This document shows positions 11,391 through 22,010 of a stretch of 64,000 nucleotides of DNA, piece by piece (the first letter of the stretch is position 1; each line of letters starts with the position of its first letter). The notes under the pieces were generated by a model. The model made no database searches and was not told the DNA's origin. It worked only from the letters and a program-made list of their open reading frames with translations. The position numbers and the translations under genes were made by a program. The stretch spans positions 5,620,501 to 5,684,500 of the forward strand of contig NC_133015.1 of NCBI RefSeq assembly GCF_048564905.1. The letters run 5' to 3'. The DNA is from Vicugna pacos. Lineage: Eukaryota; Chordata; Mammalia; Artiodactyla; Camelidae.

Positions 11391-12184
11391 CATTTCAAAA
11401 TTTCAGTACTGGAGGACTTGACAAGGAAGCAGAGCACCTCAGTGCACTCAATTCTTTCTCATTCTGAGAAGATGCTCTCCTTTGAAGAACCGCATTGAAG
11501 TCTTAACACCAACCCTAGTGATCTGTATATCAAAAGATGTGTCCATCCTAGCAGATACCCCCCTACCTCTTTAAAATGCAGCATATAATGTGTTGTAGTT
11601 TTTAGGAATTTCTCCTTTTCCAACCAGATGCCTTTCATAATGTAGTACATATGTAATCAACACACTATGTGTATTTTTTTCTAAAATTATTTTAGCAAGC
11701 AGATGTGTAAGCAGAACAATATTTTTGGAATCCCAAATCTAGCTATTTACTTATGAGCCGTAGTCACATTCATGTTCATTTACACGTTTATGGATATTTA
11801 TCCTTCTTATAATTAATTCTCAAATTTTACAAAATATGTCTACCTGAGTTTGAAAGATTTATTTGAACTCCTTCATGATTAGAATTTTTATAGTACATCA
11901 TCAGCCTGGTAGCAGTAGCTTAAGATTCATGACCTAAGGCAAAATGCTTAAGTTCTCTGCATTCTTGATTTCCTCTAAGTAGAACGGGGTATACTTCTTT
12001 ATGAGATAAAACTCAATTGCAAGACAACCTTTGAAAACTTCAGCTTTAAAAAATATTACAGATAATTTGTTCAGTATTTAGCATACAGTACTGTTACTAA
12101 CGCTATTGCCTAGAATTATACCTCCAGCCCTCCCACAAGTAGAAACCAATTACACTTACCTAAGCTTCAGGACATAAGCTGCAA
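11391..12184. other. AT-rich unique DNA, no gene seen
   Basis: No repeat family or coding exon recognised. Scattered stops occur in all frames. Confidence 0.55.
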
Positions 12185-12700
12185 AGATTGAAAAAACAAG
12201 AACTGTTTAGAACCAACTAGGCCCAAGATGGCAGAAGATCTGACTTCCAGGAGACCTTGAGCCTCATTACATGCTCATTGTAATACACTTGCCTGCTAAA
12301 TGCCACATTCCACCAGCACCAGGATGGCTGACGGCTGCCATAACAACAACTGGAAAAGTCCATACAAAGACTGAAAAGGAGAATTGCATCAGTTCCACAT
12401 CCAAACCACACCCTTGTTCTCAGATGACTCATGAATATTCCTCCCACTCTTACCAAATTCCTCCCTTTTACTTCTACCCTCCTGTATATTTGGTGTCTCC
12501 ACTGGAATTGGGTTGAGAAGTTGACTGGCTAACTAGGTTTCTGCTTCCCCATTTTTTGGTCATTGAATAAAGCTTGTGCTGTTCCGGTCTCAGCCTCAGT
12601 TTCCTTACTGGCTGTGCAAATCCAACTGGAAAAAGAACCTCCCTGGTGGAGACAAGGAGTCTCGGCCAAAGGTAGGACCCCACTGTGGGGCCAGGAAACC
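12185..12700 (+). mobile_element. ERV1-like solo LTR (fossil, approximate ends)
   Basis: The layout is that of a class I LTR. It begins near TGAAAAAACAAGAACTG and contains a CCCAAGATGGCAGAAG block. An AATAAA signal lies at 12566-12571 within TCATTGAATAAAGCTTG, followed by a short R/U5-like segment. It ends near GTGGAGACAAGGAGTCTCGG or the GTGGGGCC stretch beyond. No partner LTR or internal region is seen nearby, so it is read as a solo LTR. Its sequence differs from the copy near 6130. Subfamily and age cannot be set by eye. Confidence 0.6.
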
Positions 12701-12819
12701 ATTCTGGTAACAGTACTAGCTTAACAAATGATAATGATGTCTGTCATACTATCTGTCCTTTCACGATTTTTATTTAAATTGCTTGCATTTATATAGTAAT
12801 CTGAAGCTTGTAAAATGCT

Positions 12820-12965
12820 TAACTATTATAATCTCGTTGCTTCTTTATAACCTTGTGAAGTAAATGGGACTTCTATCACTGGTACCATTTACACAGAAAC
12901 CAACTAAGGCTCAAATATCCAGTGATATTGATCATACAGCTATAGGGCTGAGTTCCACACCAGTT
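12820..12965 (-). mobile_element. MIR SINE (core and 5' part)
   Basis: On the top strand the block reads ATAATCTCGTTGCTTCTTTA, CCTTGTGAAGTAAATGGGAC, a decayed CATTTTACAGATGAGGAAACTGAGG-like stretch, and then ATCATACAGCTATAGGGCTGAG. This is the standard order of a reverse-strand MIR. Confidence 0.75.
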
Positions 12966-13299
12966 AACACCTAATATAGCATTTATATAATACAACACTG
13001 TTTCTGCTTGTGAGACATTTTAGTATAAATCATTGGATTAATTCGTTCATTGTAACTTTAGCAAAGGTCTCAAGCACTTGGAAAAGCATTTACCTTGTCA
13101 CACATTATTGGATCTTACCTTCTTCTCAAGGTGTGCAAACCTGAACATCACATTGTACGAGATTTCTATTCTTGAGGGATAGTAATCTTAAAAATAGTGT
13201 TTCTGAAGTACTGTAGGACCCTTTCATGTGTCTAACATGCCTTCCTTTAATTTTTTCTCTGAATCATTTCCCTTTACAACAATAGCAACAAGAGCACAT

Positions 13300-14110
13300 T
13301 GACTAATGCATCAAGTTAACAAGTGTTTATTTAAATTCGACACAGATTCTTGGAAATGTCAGCCATTAATCTATTGCCAGGTAGCAACCTGTGAAGTATG
13401 TCCTTAATTCCCTCCTTCAGAAACGATTAGCTTTGTACACAAGGCCTTTCAGAGCAAAAACCCACAATTCGCTTTTGGCTCATTGTGAAATATATTGATA
13501 TCAGGACTTAATAATTACTGTGTGACAAATAAACCCAAGTAAACTGCTTGTACTTGTCTGCAGCAGTGTTCAGAGTCATTGGCTAGAGCTCACCTCTACG
13601 AATACAGGGTAAGACCTTCTCTGTGCCAAACAGGTACCCTGCCATTGGAAGGAAAAATAAACCTCTGTGAGCTGTAAAGTCACTCGGGCTTATCTCCTGT
13701 GTCACAGAGCAACAAAGGGGCAAACCCAAATGCTATGTGCTTAATGAGACTTGACAGTCCACCCTCGATGGCAAATTAATATACTTTGTACTTAGGTGGA
13801 CCTTTTTATTTCCTCCTAATTGCAAGATACTAACCAGATGCCACAGCCTGCATTTCAGCCTGAAAGACTATTAGTGTATCCCACCCAGTCACAATTTCTG
13901 CATATTGCTTTACTCTAGAACTACACACTTGAAGAATTCATAATTAGATTTCAGTATCTGATAATTAAATAATTAATTAGAATGAAATGGGTCACACATG
14001 GACCAATGATGCCTGTGTGTCATGAACCGAGAATTATTAACTTAATTCTGTGCACCTGCAGTTAATAAGAATAAATCAAAACAGAATCTTAAAGTCAAAT
14101 AACTATATTT
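13300..14110. promoter_or_regulatory. Unique TAAT-rich block, candidate conserved enhancer
   Basis: This 0.8-kb block has no recognised repeats and a more balanced composition than its surroundings. Its right end (13935-14060) is crowded with homeodomain-type cores, including ATAATTAG, GATAATTAAATAATTAATTA and GAATTATTAAC. Such clustering in unique desert DNA is typical of developmental enhancers, but conservation is not visible from a single sequence. Confidence 0.25.
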
Positions 14111-14985
14111 CTAGATCTGATGGATAAATAGGCTTTGGGGATAGTATCCTAGTAATTCTAGAATTTTTTTTTCTTTAAGAAAAAAGGGAAAGTGCAGAGT
14201 AGAAATAGTGGAGGACAATGCAAATTCCACTATCATTAATTTACCAGGTCATGGAAAAAAAAACGCCACTTCTATAGTATGTTCCAGACACTTTTGTCAA
14301 AGTAAGTGGTTTCTAGATAAATACCACCTAGATGACAGCTTTTCTTTGATTATATAAGTATACACAATTTTTGGTTAAATTGAACTCTGCCTTGTGAAAG
14401 GTTTCAGATGTAGAAACTTATATATTGTCTTTGTTAGCTTCAGAAGAGAGCAAAAAGATCTGGTATCTTGAAAGTTTAAAGAACAGATTGATTTAGGCTG
14501 AAAGGATTCAATCTAAAAATGATATTTCCACCAGGGAAAATTTTACTTACATTCTAGCTCAGCTAAAGTACTGAAAGGTCAGAACTAGTATGGGTAACTT
14601 ATGAATATAGATTTATTTATCTGCTGAACAATTCAAACCACATTTTTGGATAAAATACAAAGTACCTGGAAGTTAGTCTGTGACCTAATTAATATATTAT
14701 TTAACTTAAATTTCAAAACCACTTTTAATTCTAATGGAATTTAGGAAAACTACTTAACTTCTTTGTCATAAGACAAATCATTATTTCAGTTAGCATAACT
14801 AAATACATTTCCAAACCTGAAAAAATCTAATAACCTAATATTTCATAAAACATTTTGGTTATTAGTGTTTTAGGGAATGAAAATTTGAATGATAAACTTT
14901 GTAATAATTAATGACAAGGAGAAAACTTAGAAAAATCCAAGTTTCTATGTATTACATTTTGGACATGAAGGCAATTACAGGATAC
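14111..14985. other. AT-rich unique DNA, no gene seen
   Basis: No repeat family or coding exon recognised. Confidence 0.55.
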
Positions 14986-14989
14986 TAAA

Positions 14990-15190
14990 AAAGCATAGAG
15001 TCTGGAACCGAGAAGCCTTGGTTCAATGACAACACAATTTCCTATCAGCTGTATGTCTTTGAGAAAGCTCTTTAACTTCCCTCACCTATCTGTAAAATGG
15101 AGATGATGGAATCGCTTTTCTCAAGAGCCTGGAAATGAGATGAAGGCAATTATTACAGTACCTAGGTGCACAGTAAGCACTTAAAATATT
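14990..15190 (+). mobile_element. MIR SINE
   Basis: It contains, in order, AGAGTCTGGAACCGAGAAGC, a CAGCTGTATGTCTTTGAGAA stretch, CTCTTTAACTTCCCTCACCT, TCTGTAAAATGGAGATGATG, GAAATGAGATGAAGGCAATT and GGTGCACAGTAAGCACTTAA. This is the full MIR order, including the head and the L2-like end. Confidence 0.85.
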
Positions 15191-15194
15191 AGTG

Positions 15195-16485
15195 AGAGCA
15201 TGGTGGTCTAGCTGGAACAGAGCTGGTCATAAGGGAAAATAATAATGATGCATGGAAACAAAACTAGAAGTTACAGAGAATAGTATCATTCCAATGTCAT
15301 GGTCAATTGAATCAATGTTACCTTTGTCACTGCTACCATTTAAATAGTAAATACGGAGTTTGGTATGACAGTATGCTAAGAAATATAAAGAAGATACACA
15401 AAATAGCCATCATACATTGAGTGATCCCATGCACGATGTATTATTGCCAACATTTTTATGGTTCTTTAACCCCAGCATCTAATAACTATTGTTAAAATTT
15501 TAGTGACTTCCCTTATGGCTTTTTACTTATTCTGTTTCAAGACTGGCATTTAAAAATATTTCCAATCTCATGAAATGTTAGATTTTTTTCATTGAATATT
15601 AATTAAATCATCCAAAGTTTCTATATTAATGTTTCTATTTTAGATGTTTATTTATGAAAACATTTTTAACTGACAAAAATACAATTTATTGTTAATATAT
15701 AAGTGATGTAACAAAAAAATTTATAAATAAAAATGTAATCTTTCCTTCCAATATTAACATACCTCTCCACTTCCTCCATTAAAATGTGAATTGTTTTATG
15801 TGTATTTGCCCATCTTGTTTGAAGCATATTATAAACATACACAAAATGTATACAGGAATTTATCAAATTTTTAGGCACAAAATCATTATGGAGGAGGGAA
15901 ATGTTTCTGGAATTCTGAAGCCCAGAGGAAACTCTATTTTAAAACCAAGAAGATTAAAAGGTATTGAGTCAGAATCTAGTGCAGGCTGGCGGTAAGCGGG
16001 AATCCCAGGATGCTGAAAAGATGGATGCAGATGTACTGTTCAAGGATGGACATTATCTGACTCTCCCTGTTTCCCTCAGATGGGGATGCAGTGCTGCTGC
16101 TACTGAATTTGGCTCCTAAGACAGGAGAGTCCGATATTTGTAACATTCCAATACACAGCATGACATAGATTGGCAATGTAAAATTTCCCCCGCAATTGGT
16201 GATTTATATGCTGAGTATAAAAGAACAGGATATAGCAATAATTGAGCCCTTCCAATCTCCCAGCTCATGACCTTGCGGCCAAGGGAATGTGTGCTGGAGT
16301 ATATCACCTCCACTCCTCTGTATTGATTCTTTATCTTTGACTAATTTAACCTGAAACTTAATATAGCTTTACTTGGTATGTGTCCATGTGTGCATGTATC
16401 TGTTTATCTCTGTATACAGCAAAACCTACCTATCACACTTGAGTATCATATCATACATATTATTCACATTAACAATATAATATGG
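15195..16485. other. Unique DNA, no gene seen
   Basis: No repeat family recognised with confidence. A less AT-rich patch at about 15960-16310 (around a GGCTCCTAAGACAGGAGAG stretch) is unique sequence. Short frames on both strands lack recognisable domains. Confidence 0.5.
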
Positions 16486-16489
16486 ACAT

Positions 16490-17061
16490 ACTTTCAGATC
16501 AATACATATATAGAGTTTCTCGTTCTTTTTAAATCTGGCATAATATTCGCTATAACAGATTAAATATACTTTGTTTAACTTTATACTATTACCATGCAAA
16601 CACCTGATTTTTGCCATTGCAATAAATAATTTTAAAATGTTTGATATATTTCTCTATTAGTGATCTTTAACATCATTTCATATATTTACTATCCATATGC
16701 TTTTACTTCCTTTGAATTGCATGTTGTCATTTGTCTACTTTTTGACTGGGTTTATTGTATATTTCTTATCAATTTTTAGGTGTTCTTGGCACAGAAAACA
16801 TAGTAATTCTTTATTTTACTTCAGTATCTCCCAGGATTCTCTTTGTATCATGACTTTTATCAGCAAGGAATTTTTTTTTTTATGAAATCAGATGTATTAG
16901 TATTTTCCTTTAAATTTTTTGGATTTCACATCTGGATTAATATATAGTTCTGCATCTTTTAAATACTTGAATAATTAATCTTTACTTCTGAATCTTTACA
17001 ATCTTCAGGATATTTTTGGTTTGGTTTCATTAGTTTTCGGGGTTTTATTTCGGGGGGGACG
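16490..17061 (-). mobile_element. LINE-1 fragment (L1M-type, reverse)
   Basis: On the top strand the block follows the reverse of an L1 3' end running into ORF2. A TCGTTCTTTTTAAATCTGGC stretch comes first. An ATTTTTGCCATTGCAATAAA stretch follows (compare the L1 block around CTATTACAAACAATGCTGCA). Then come CATTTGTCTACTTTTTGACT (compare CCTTTGCCCATTTTTTAATTGG) and TTTATCAGCAAGGAATTTTT (compare the AACAGAAGTTTTTAATTTTG block). It is heavily diverged and continues beyond the SINE inserted at 17062. Confidence 0.65.
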
Positions 17062-17195
17062 TAATCAGGTTTGTTTGTTTATTTGTTTATTTATTTATTT
17101 ATCTTTTATTTTTTAATGGCAGTACCGGCTATTGAACCCAGGACCTCAAGCATATTAGGCACGCACTGTACCACTGAGCTATACCCTTTCCCCCT
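17062..17195 (-). mobile_element. Camelid tRNA-derived SINE (Vic-1 type)
   Basis: On the reverse strand it begins GGGGGAAAGGGTATAGCTCA, a tRNA-type A box, and continues through a GAGGTCCTGGGTTCAATAGC B-box region. It ends with an (AAAT)n/(AAAC)n tail and an AACCTGATTACG end. The camelid SINE consensus has the same head and the same AAATAAATAAA tail ending in CCTAATTAC. It lies inside an older reverse LINE-1. A weak possible target duplication (TTCATTAGTTTT / TTCACTAGGTTTT) flanks it. Confidence 0.85.
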
Positions 17196-17560
17196 GTGTT
17201 TTCACTAGGTTTTAAAGGCTTAGAGGTAGAATTGATTTTTTCACAGATAGATGGCAATATCTCAATGTTATTAACTATACTACCATTTCTTCCAATAGAC
17301 ACAAATGAGGCATCTTTATATATTAAATTCTCACAATAATTAAACATTTCTCTGGAATTTCTTTCTAGTCAATAATATTTTCTCTATTGCTGTGCCAACT
17401 TTTATCATTCTGATATTAAAATATATGGGTCAAAAGATTCTATACTGTTCTTTTTCAAATTTTTCTCTCAAATCCACTCTTCTAAATATACTCAATTACT
17501 TTTCTAGCTGTTTTTAAAGAGTGGGTCTTTCATGTATAAAATCTTCACACTGTAAATCTT
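17196..17560 (-). mobile_element. LINE-1 fragment, continuation past the SINE (reverse)
   Basis: A decayed continuation of the L1 at 16490-17061. Blocks such as TTTTAAAGGCTTAGAGGTAG and ATACTGTTCTTTTTCAAATT resemble reverse L1 ORF2. The match is weak, so the right end is approximate. Confidence 0.45.
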
Positions 17561-17765
17561 AAAAGGACCTACACAACGTTATACATCAATTAAATGTCAA
17601 TAAAGCTGGAAAAAAATCAACACTTAGACATCATTTTTAAAGGTGAGAACTTGAAGTTCTTCCCTCAATGACTGGGAAAGATCCAAGTATGTTCCTTATG
17701 ACTACTTCTATTCAACATGGCATTGGGGGTACTAAACAAATAAAACAAAACAATGTGATTAACAC
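17560..17765 (+). mobile_element. LINE-1 fragments (3' terminus plus an ORF2 piece)
   Basis: Positions 17579-17617 read like an L1 3' terminus (ATACATCAATTAAATGTCAA then TAAAGCTGGAAAAAAATC). Positions about 17637-17760 match the ORF2 reverse-transcriptase region just after the YADD block: AAAGGTGAGAACTTGAAG, ACTTCTATTCAACATGGCAT, and a decayed AGCAATCAGGCAAGAAAAAG-like stretch. The two parts are out of the normal L1 order, so they derive from rearrangement or two insertions. Confidence 0.6.
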
Positions 17766-17769
17766 TGAA

Positions 17770-18080
17770 AAAAAAAGAGTCTTTGATGGAATCTGAATTA
17801 AATACATAGATAACATTTTTAAAAGCGCATTTTAATGCTGTCTTCCTTTACTGCAAAAAATTCAGTCATTTTAAAGTAATTTTATGACATTCAGTGAAAG
17901 TTAAAAGTTTTAGTGAACAAATTAACTCCAGTGTATAGTATTTGATATAAATTACTTTTGTTTTTTGACTCATGATTCATGTTTTTTTTTTAAAAGCATG
18001 TGGAAACTGAGAAAGCTGAAAACACACAAGAATAAAAATAACCAACCAAATTATATACATAATTCTATCATCTTTCCTTC
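17770..18080. other. AT-rich DNA, no clear identity
   Basis: No gene or repeat recognised; it may include decayed LINE-1 sequence. Confidence 0.4.
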
Positions 18081-18084
18081 CAAT

Positions 18085-18755
18085 TTATTTCTTATTTCAC
18101 TTTTTTAAAAATAAAATTTTATTATTCTATTTTTATACTTTATAGTCTGTCATAAGAATTTAATTATTGTTGGACTTTTAGAGTTGCTTATTTTGCCTAT
18201 TACAAATAGTAATTAAGTTGACATCTTTGTGCATTTTTTTAGACTTTATTTTGGGTTCCTGGAATAAAAATAACTTGGTCAAGGGACCTATGGGATTTGT
18301 AGAATTTCAGCTGATTTTTTTCTCCTAAGAACAGCCAGTTATTCCAACACCACTTGCTGAACAATTACTTGTTTAACTAATGGTTTCAAATACATCCTGC
18401 TGGGTATGATATATTCTCATCTACATCGGGATTATGCTATTACATGTACAGATGTGTATGTGTGTGAATATCTAATAGTGCCTCTCTTACTGCACTTCGT
18501 TTAAACAGTATAGAGAAATGTAACTACTTTTAGATAAGAACTTTAGAATCGTTTGTCACATTTCCCAAATTGTTTTTTTAAAAAAACGGTATCTGATTGG
18601 ATTGCTATACAAGCTATAAATCAAGTTTTTAAAAACCTATTATCTTTACAATAGTCAATTTCCCCTTCCAGAAACATGGCTGGAAATTTTTGATTTACCT
18701 TAGGCTTCTTTTGAAATTCTTGAGTAAAATTCTATTTTTTTCTAAACATAGATCA
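18085..18755 (-). mobile_element. LINE-1 fragment (L1M-type, reverse)
   Basis: Blocks on the top strand match reverse L1. ACAAATAGTAATTAAGTTGA, GACATCTTTGTGCATTTTTT and TTGGTCAAGGGACCTATGGG come from the 3' region. CAACACCACTTGCTGAACAA is the usual CAGCACCATTTGTTGAA block. GATTGGATTGCTATACAAGC and TATTATCTTTACAATAGTCA come from ORF2. It is much diverged, with small internal losses. Confidence 0.65.
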
Positions 18756-18756
18756 A

Positions 18757-18870
18757 CAGGTCCCAGTTCTGGATGCACTAAAATTATCCCCTAAGGAGGT
18801 TTTTTTTTTTTTAATGACACCTGGAGGCCATCCCCAAAGATCTTGATTTTATGAGGCAGAAAGAGACAGG
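18757..18870 (+). mobile_element. MER5A-like hAT non-autonomous DNA transposon (partial)
   Basis: It contains TCTGGATGCACTAAAATTAT, CCCCTAAGGAGGTTTTTTTT, a CACCTGGAGGCCATCCCC stretch and AAGATCTTGATTTTATGAGG, in MER5A order. One terminal inverted repeat region is visible and the other end is lost or decayed. It abuts the reverse LINE-1. Confidence 0.6.
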
Positions 18871-19689
18871 GAGAGAAATGCAGACTTAAAAGTGGACACA
18901 AACCAATAGATGAATATAATCCAACTTATTTGAACACTTATAAAAAAACACTTTGTTTTTATGTAGCCTGTAGGAAATGATCATTCTGAAATATATTACG
19001 ATGATTCTGTCTTATTGCATTGAACATGGACCTACAGAATAATATTAAATAGGAAGTATTTTGATAATTTTAGTTAGAATATCATAAAGTTTCACAGTTT
19101 TATACAGAATTATGTTGGCTAACAAATTGTATTTGAATGTTTATATAAGACATGATTCATAATTTCTAGCCTTCTAAAACATCTATGGTGAAAGAGAAAT
19201 TGGATGTGTAATGACATTTGAAGGGCAAACTATGTATTTTTAAGAGGTTATCTAATTTTGGAGAGCAACAGAAACACGAGAATGTACATAACTCCATCAT
19301 TTTAAAAAGTTTTAGAAAACAGTATATGAAAATTTGAATACTGGCCAAGAACTAATCTGATGGCTGCAGTGTTTTGTAAAAACAGTAACATTTCCTATAT
19401 ACACACACAAATTAAATTCAATGGCTACAACGAATATACTGCATGTAAATGGGACTACAGATGATGACTTACACGTTACCTTCAAGGTTATTAACACGAA
19501 CCTCAGTACTAGGAGAAACTATCTGATCAAGTTTGACAGCCAGAATTGAAGATTATTGTTTAATATCATCTTGTCATTCCAAATAATTATAATATATGTG
19601 AGGGAGCTTGTATATTCTCAACTTAGTCCTATCAACAACATTAATTATTTGACAGAACTAATTATTTTGAGAATAAAAAAATCTGCTCA
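18871..19689. other. AT-rich unique DNA, no gene seen
   Basis: No repeat family or exon recognised. Short reverse frames at 19166-19497 lack any domain. Confidence 0.55.
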
Positions 19690-19860
19690 GCAGGGACAGA
19701 AATCACACTTTTACATGCACACCTAGCTTTCAAGGCCACACTGCCAGCACACCCAGCATCACATTTAATTTCCATTAGTGAGGCCAGTCATTATTTTAAT
19801 GTGATTACATGGTGTTGTAAAATGTCCTTTTTTTATGAAAAGCAATTAATTTTCATTTGG
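19690..19860. promoter_or_regulatory. Unique TAAT-containing block, candidate conserved element
   Basis: A balanced stretch (GCACACCTAGCTTTCAAGGC, CACACTGCCAGCACACCCAG) runs into TTTAATTTCCATTAGTGAGG and CATTATTTTAATGTGATTAC. Homeodomain-type cores cluster in unique sequence. Function is only inferred. Confidence 0.2.
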
Positions 19861-20128
19861 TAACATTTTGGATGCCAAGTATTTAGAAATGACTCCTCAG
19901 AATGCAGTTTTCCTACAAATATCCATATTAACCCCCAAATCAGTGTTCGAATGGAGACAAGGACACACAAAGTAAAACATAAAGACCTGGATTTTAATTG
20001 CCATCATTAAACCACATTAATTTTGAATATTCCCATTCATGCCAGGACAGCAATAACAAAAAGAACGTTTCAATTTCCAGAGCTACAGGATAAAATGTTA
20101 AATGGCAACACTTCAAAAAAAGTTCATT

Positions 20129-20168
<40 letters not shown>

Positions 20169-20820
20169 TGAAATAAGCATGTGTAAATGTTTTTTCATCA
20201 TATTTGATTACATACTGATTGTAGATGTTATAAGTTAGTCAGCCTTGATTATCAGAAAAGTTTACCAGATGTCATAAAGTAAAAGGCGAGAAAAAGGCTG
20301 CAAAATAAACACCGCAGCTCTAAAAGACACTGAAAAGCAACCATTTGCAACATTTTGAAAATTGAGTTTTTTGAAATCATCACATTTCAGGTTTATAGGA
20401 AGCATTACACACATGATGTTACATTTATCCTGCTTCATATCATCCTGGATATAGGAGAAAATAAATTATTTAAAGTCACCTTATTTATAAGCTCTCATAA
20501 CAAGAGAATAGGTTTTTGCTCAGGAAATGCCAATGAGTTTTATATCCTTCAATTAAATCCAAGGTTAGGCCTTTTCCCTGGAAATATGAGAAAACACCAT
20601 GATTTCTTCTTAATTGGCTTTGCCTTGCCTGGGAGTTCCCTAAATCACACTGCAGGAGCATAATACACAACAGGTCTCTACCGTCTGTGTTCAGTGCTTA
20701 AAACAGGCAAGTGCTTAACTGGTTAAAAGGAGGTATATGGGTAAATAAAGTTTGTGTAAAAAATAATTCTCAGATCTTACTAATGATTTTTAATGTCTCT
20801 CATTTTGCTTCTGTTTTCTT
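19861..20820. other. AT-rich unique DNA with a (TA)n tract
   Basis: A (TA)n microsatellite of about 17 units lies at 20131-20165. A 102-codon forward frame at 20355-20663 and its reverse shadow show no recognisable domain. No repeat family is identified elsewhere. Confidence 0.55.
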
Positions 20821-20821
20821 C

Positions 20822-20895
20822 AGCTTTATGGCGGTAAAATGGACCAAAAAATTGTATATAGTTGAGGTGTACAACTTGATGTTTTAATATATGTA
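20822..20895 (-). mobile_element. Short reverse LINE-1 3' remnant
   Basis: TTGTATATAGTTGAGGTGTA, CAACTTGATGTTTTAATATA and ATGTATAAATCATG match the common reverse L1M block (AGGTGTACAACATGATGATTTGATATA). The piece is short and directly abuts a forward L1 3' end, so it may mark an L1 5'-inversion or a separate insertion. Confidence 0.5.
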
Positions 20896-20899
20896 TAAA

Positions 20900-21248
20900 T
20901 CATGAAAGGATCTCACTTATATATGGAATCTTAAATGGTCAAACTCAACAAAAGCAGAGAGTAGAATGATGGTTGTTGGCACTAGAGGGAAGGGGAAACG
21001 GGGAGATGTTGGTCAAATGGCACAAAGTCTCAGCTGTGCAAGGTGGGTAAGTTCTGGAGAGCCAAAGGGCAGATGGTGCCGTAGTTAACAATGCTGTGCA
21101 CGTGCTTGAACTTTGCTAAAGAGGGTGTACAGGCATTCTCACGAGAGTGGGAGAGTGGTGTTGGAGGACGGTAACCATGTGAAGTGATGGATGTGTCTAG
21201 CTAATGCTTGATTGTGGTGATCATTTTGTTCATTTAAGATTTGCTAAG
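20900..21248 (+). mobile_element. LINE-1 3' end (L1M type)
   Basis: It matches the L1 ORF2 tail and 3' UTR: TGAAAGGATCTCACTTATAT, GGAATCTTAAATGGTCAAAC, GCAGAGAGTAGAATGATGGT, AGGGGAAACGGGGAGATGTT, GGTCAAATGGCACAAAGTCT, GATGGTGCCGTAGTTAACAA, ATGTGAAGTGATGGATGTGT and TGATTGTGGTGATCATTTTG. It is interrupted at 21249 by a younger insertion flanked by a duplication of its own AAGATTTGCTAAG. Confidence 0.8.
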
Positions 21249-21760
21249 GGCATGAAACTAGAAAGCAAACACAGGAAAACAAACGAGAGATAAAACGACT
21301 GCATGGAGACTATGCAACATGCTACTAAAAAACCAATGAGTCGATGACGAAGTCAAAGAAGAAATTAAAAAATACTTCGAGAGAAATGACAATGAAAATA
21401 AAACCACACAGAATCTCAGGATGCAGCAAAAGCAGTCCCAAGAAGGAAGTTCATAGTGATACAAGTCTTCCTCAAAACTCACAAACAATTTCGAATAAAC
21501 AACCTAAACTACCACCTAAAAGAATTAGAAAAAGAAGGACAAACAAAACATAAAGTCAGCAGAAGGAAAGAAAGAATACAGATCAGGAAGGAAATATATA
21601 AAATAGAGATTAAGAAAAAAAAGAATAGAAAAAAATCAATCAAACCAAGAGCTGTTTTTTTGAAAGAGTAAACAAAATTGACAAACCTCTGGCCATGCTC
21701 ACCACGAAGAAAAGATGACACAAACAAACAAAAAACTCAAACAAAAACAAAACAAAACAA
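21249..21760 (+). mobile_element. Doubly truncated LINE-1 ORF2 insertion with target duplication
   Basis: The insert matches the middle of L1 ORF2, upstream of and entering the RT domain: GAAATTAAAAAATACTTCGA, GGATGCAGCAAAAGCAGT, AATAAACAACCTAAACTACC, AAGAGCTGTTTTTTTGAAAG, AACAAAATTGACAAACCTCT. It starts and stops inside ORF2 and ends in a CAAAACAAAACAAAA tail. A perfect 13-bp direct repeat, AAGATTTGCTAAG, flanks it at 21236-21248 and 21761-21773. The repeat and A-rich tail show a true LINE-mediated insertion of an incomplete transcript, probably cleaved and polyadenylated early inside ORF2. Frames at 21344-21671 are its broken coding remains. Confidence 0.85.
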
Positions 21761-21884
21761 AAGATTTGCTAAGAAACCTCACAATTCACTTACTTAATAT
21801 TTACTCCTGTTTCCCCCAAACCAGTATTTTATTGATAACAAGGAGGAACACCAGTTTGAAGAAATAATTTTAAAAATTCACTAT

Positions 21885-22010
21885 AAGCCCCTCCACCAAA
21901 ATGTAAGCTACAGAAGAAAGCTGGCTGCATATTCTCAATATTCTATTTCTAGCATTTACTCCCAATACTCTTCCCATAGTAAATACTTCAAGTTTTGCCT
22001 AATGAAATGT
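21885..22010 (+). mobile_element. L2 3' end fragment (diverged)
   Basis: The order CCACCAAAATGTAAGCTACA, GAAAGCTGGCTGCATATTCT, CTATTTCTAGCATTTACTCC, CATAGTAAATACTTCAAGTT fits the L2 3' end (ACTGTAAGCTCC, AGGGCAGGGA, CCAGTGCCTAGCACA, ACATAGTAGGTGCTCAA). Confidence 0.5.

Noticed and set aside
13600-13625. Splice-donor-like CAGGGTAAGACC after an open stretch
   Set aside because: No paired acceptor or coding frame with a recognisable product was found upstream, so an exon call is not supported.
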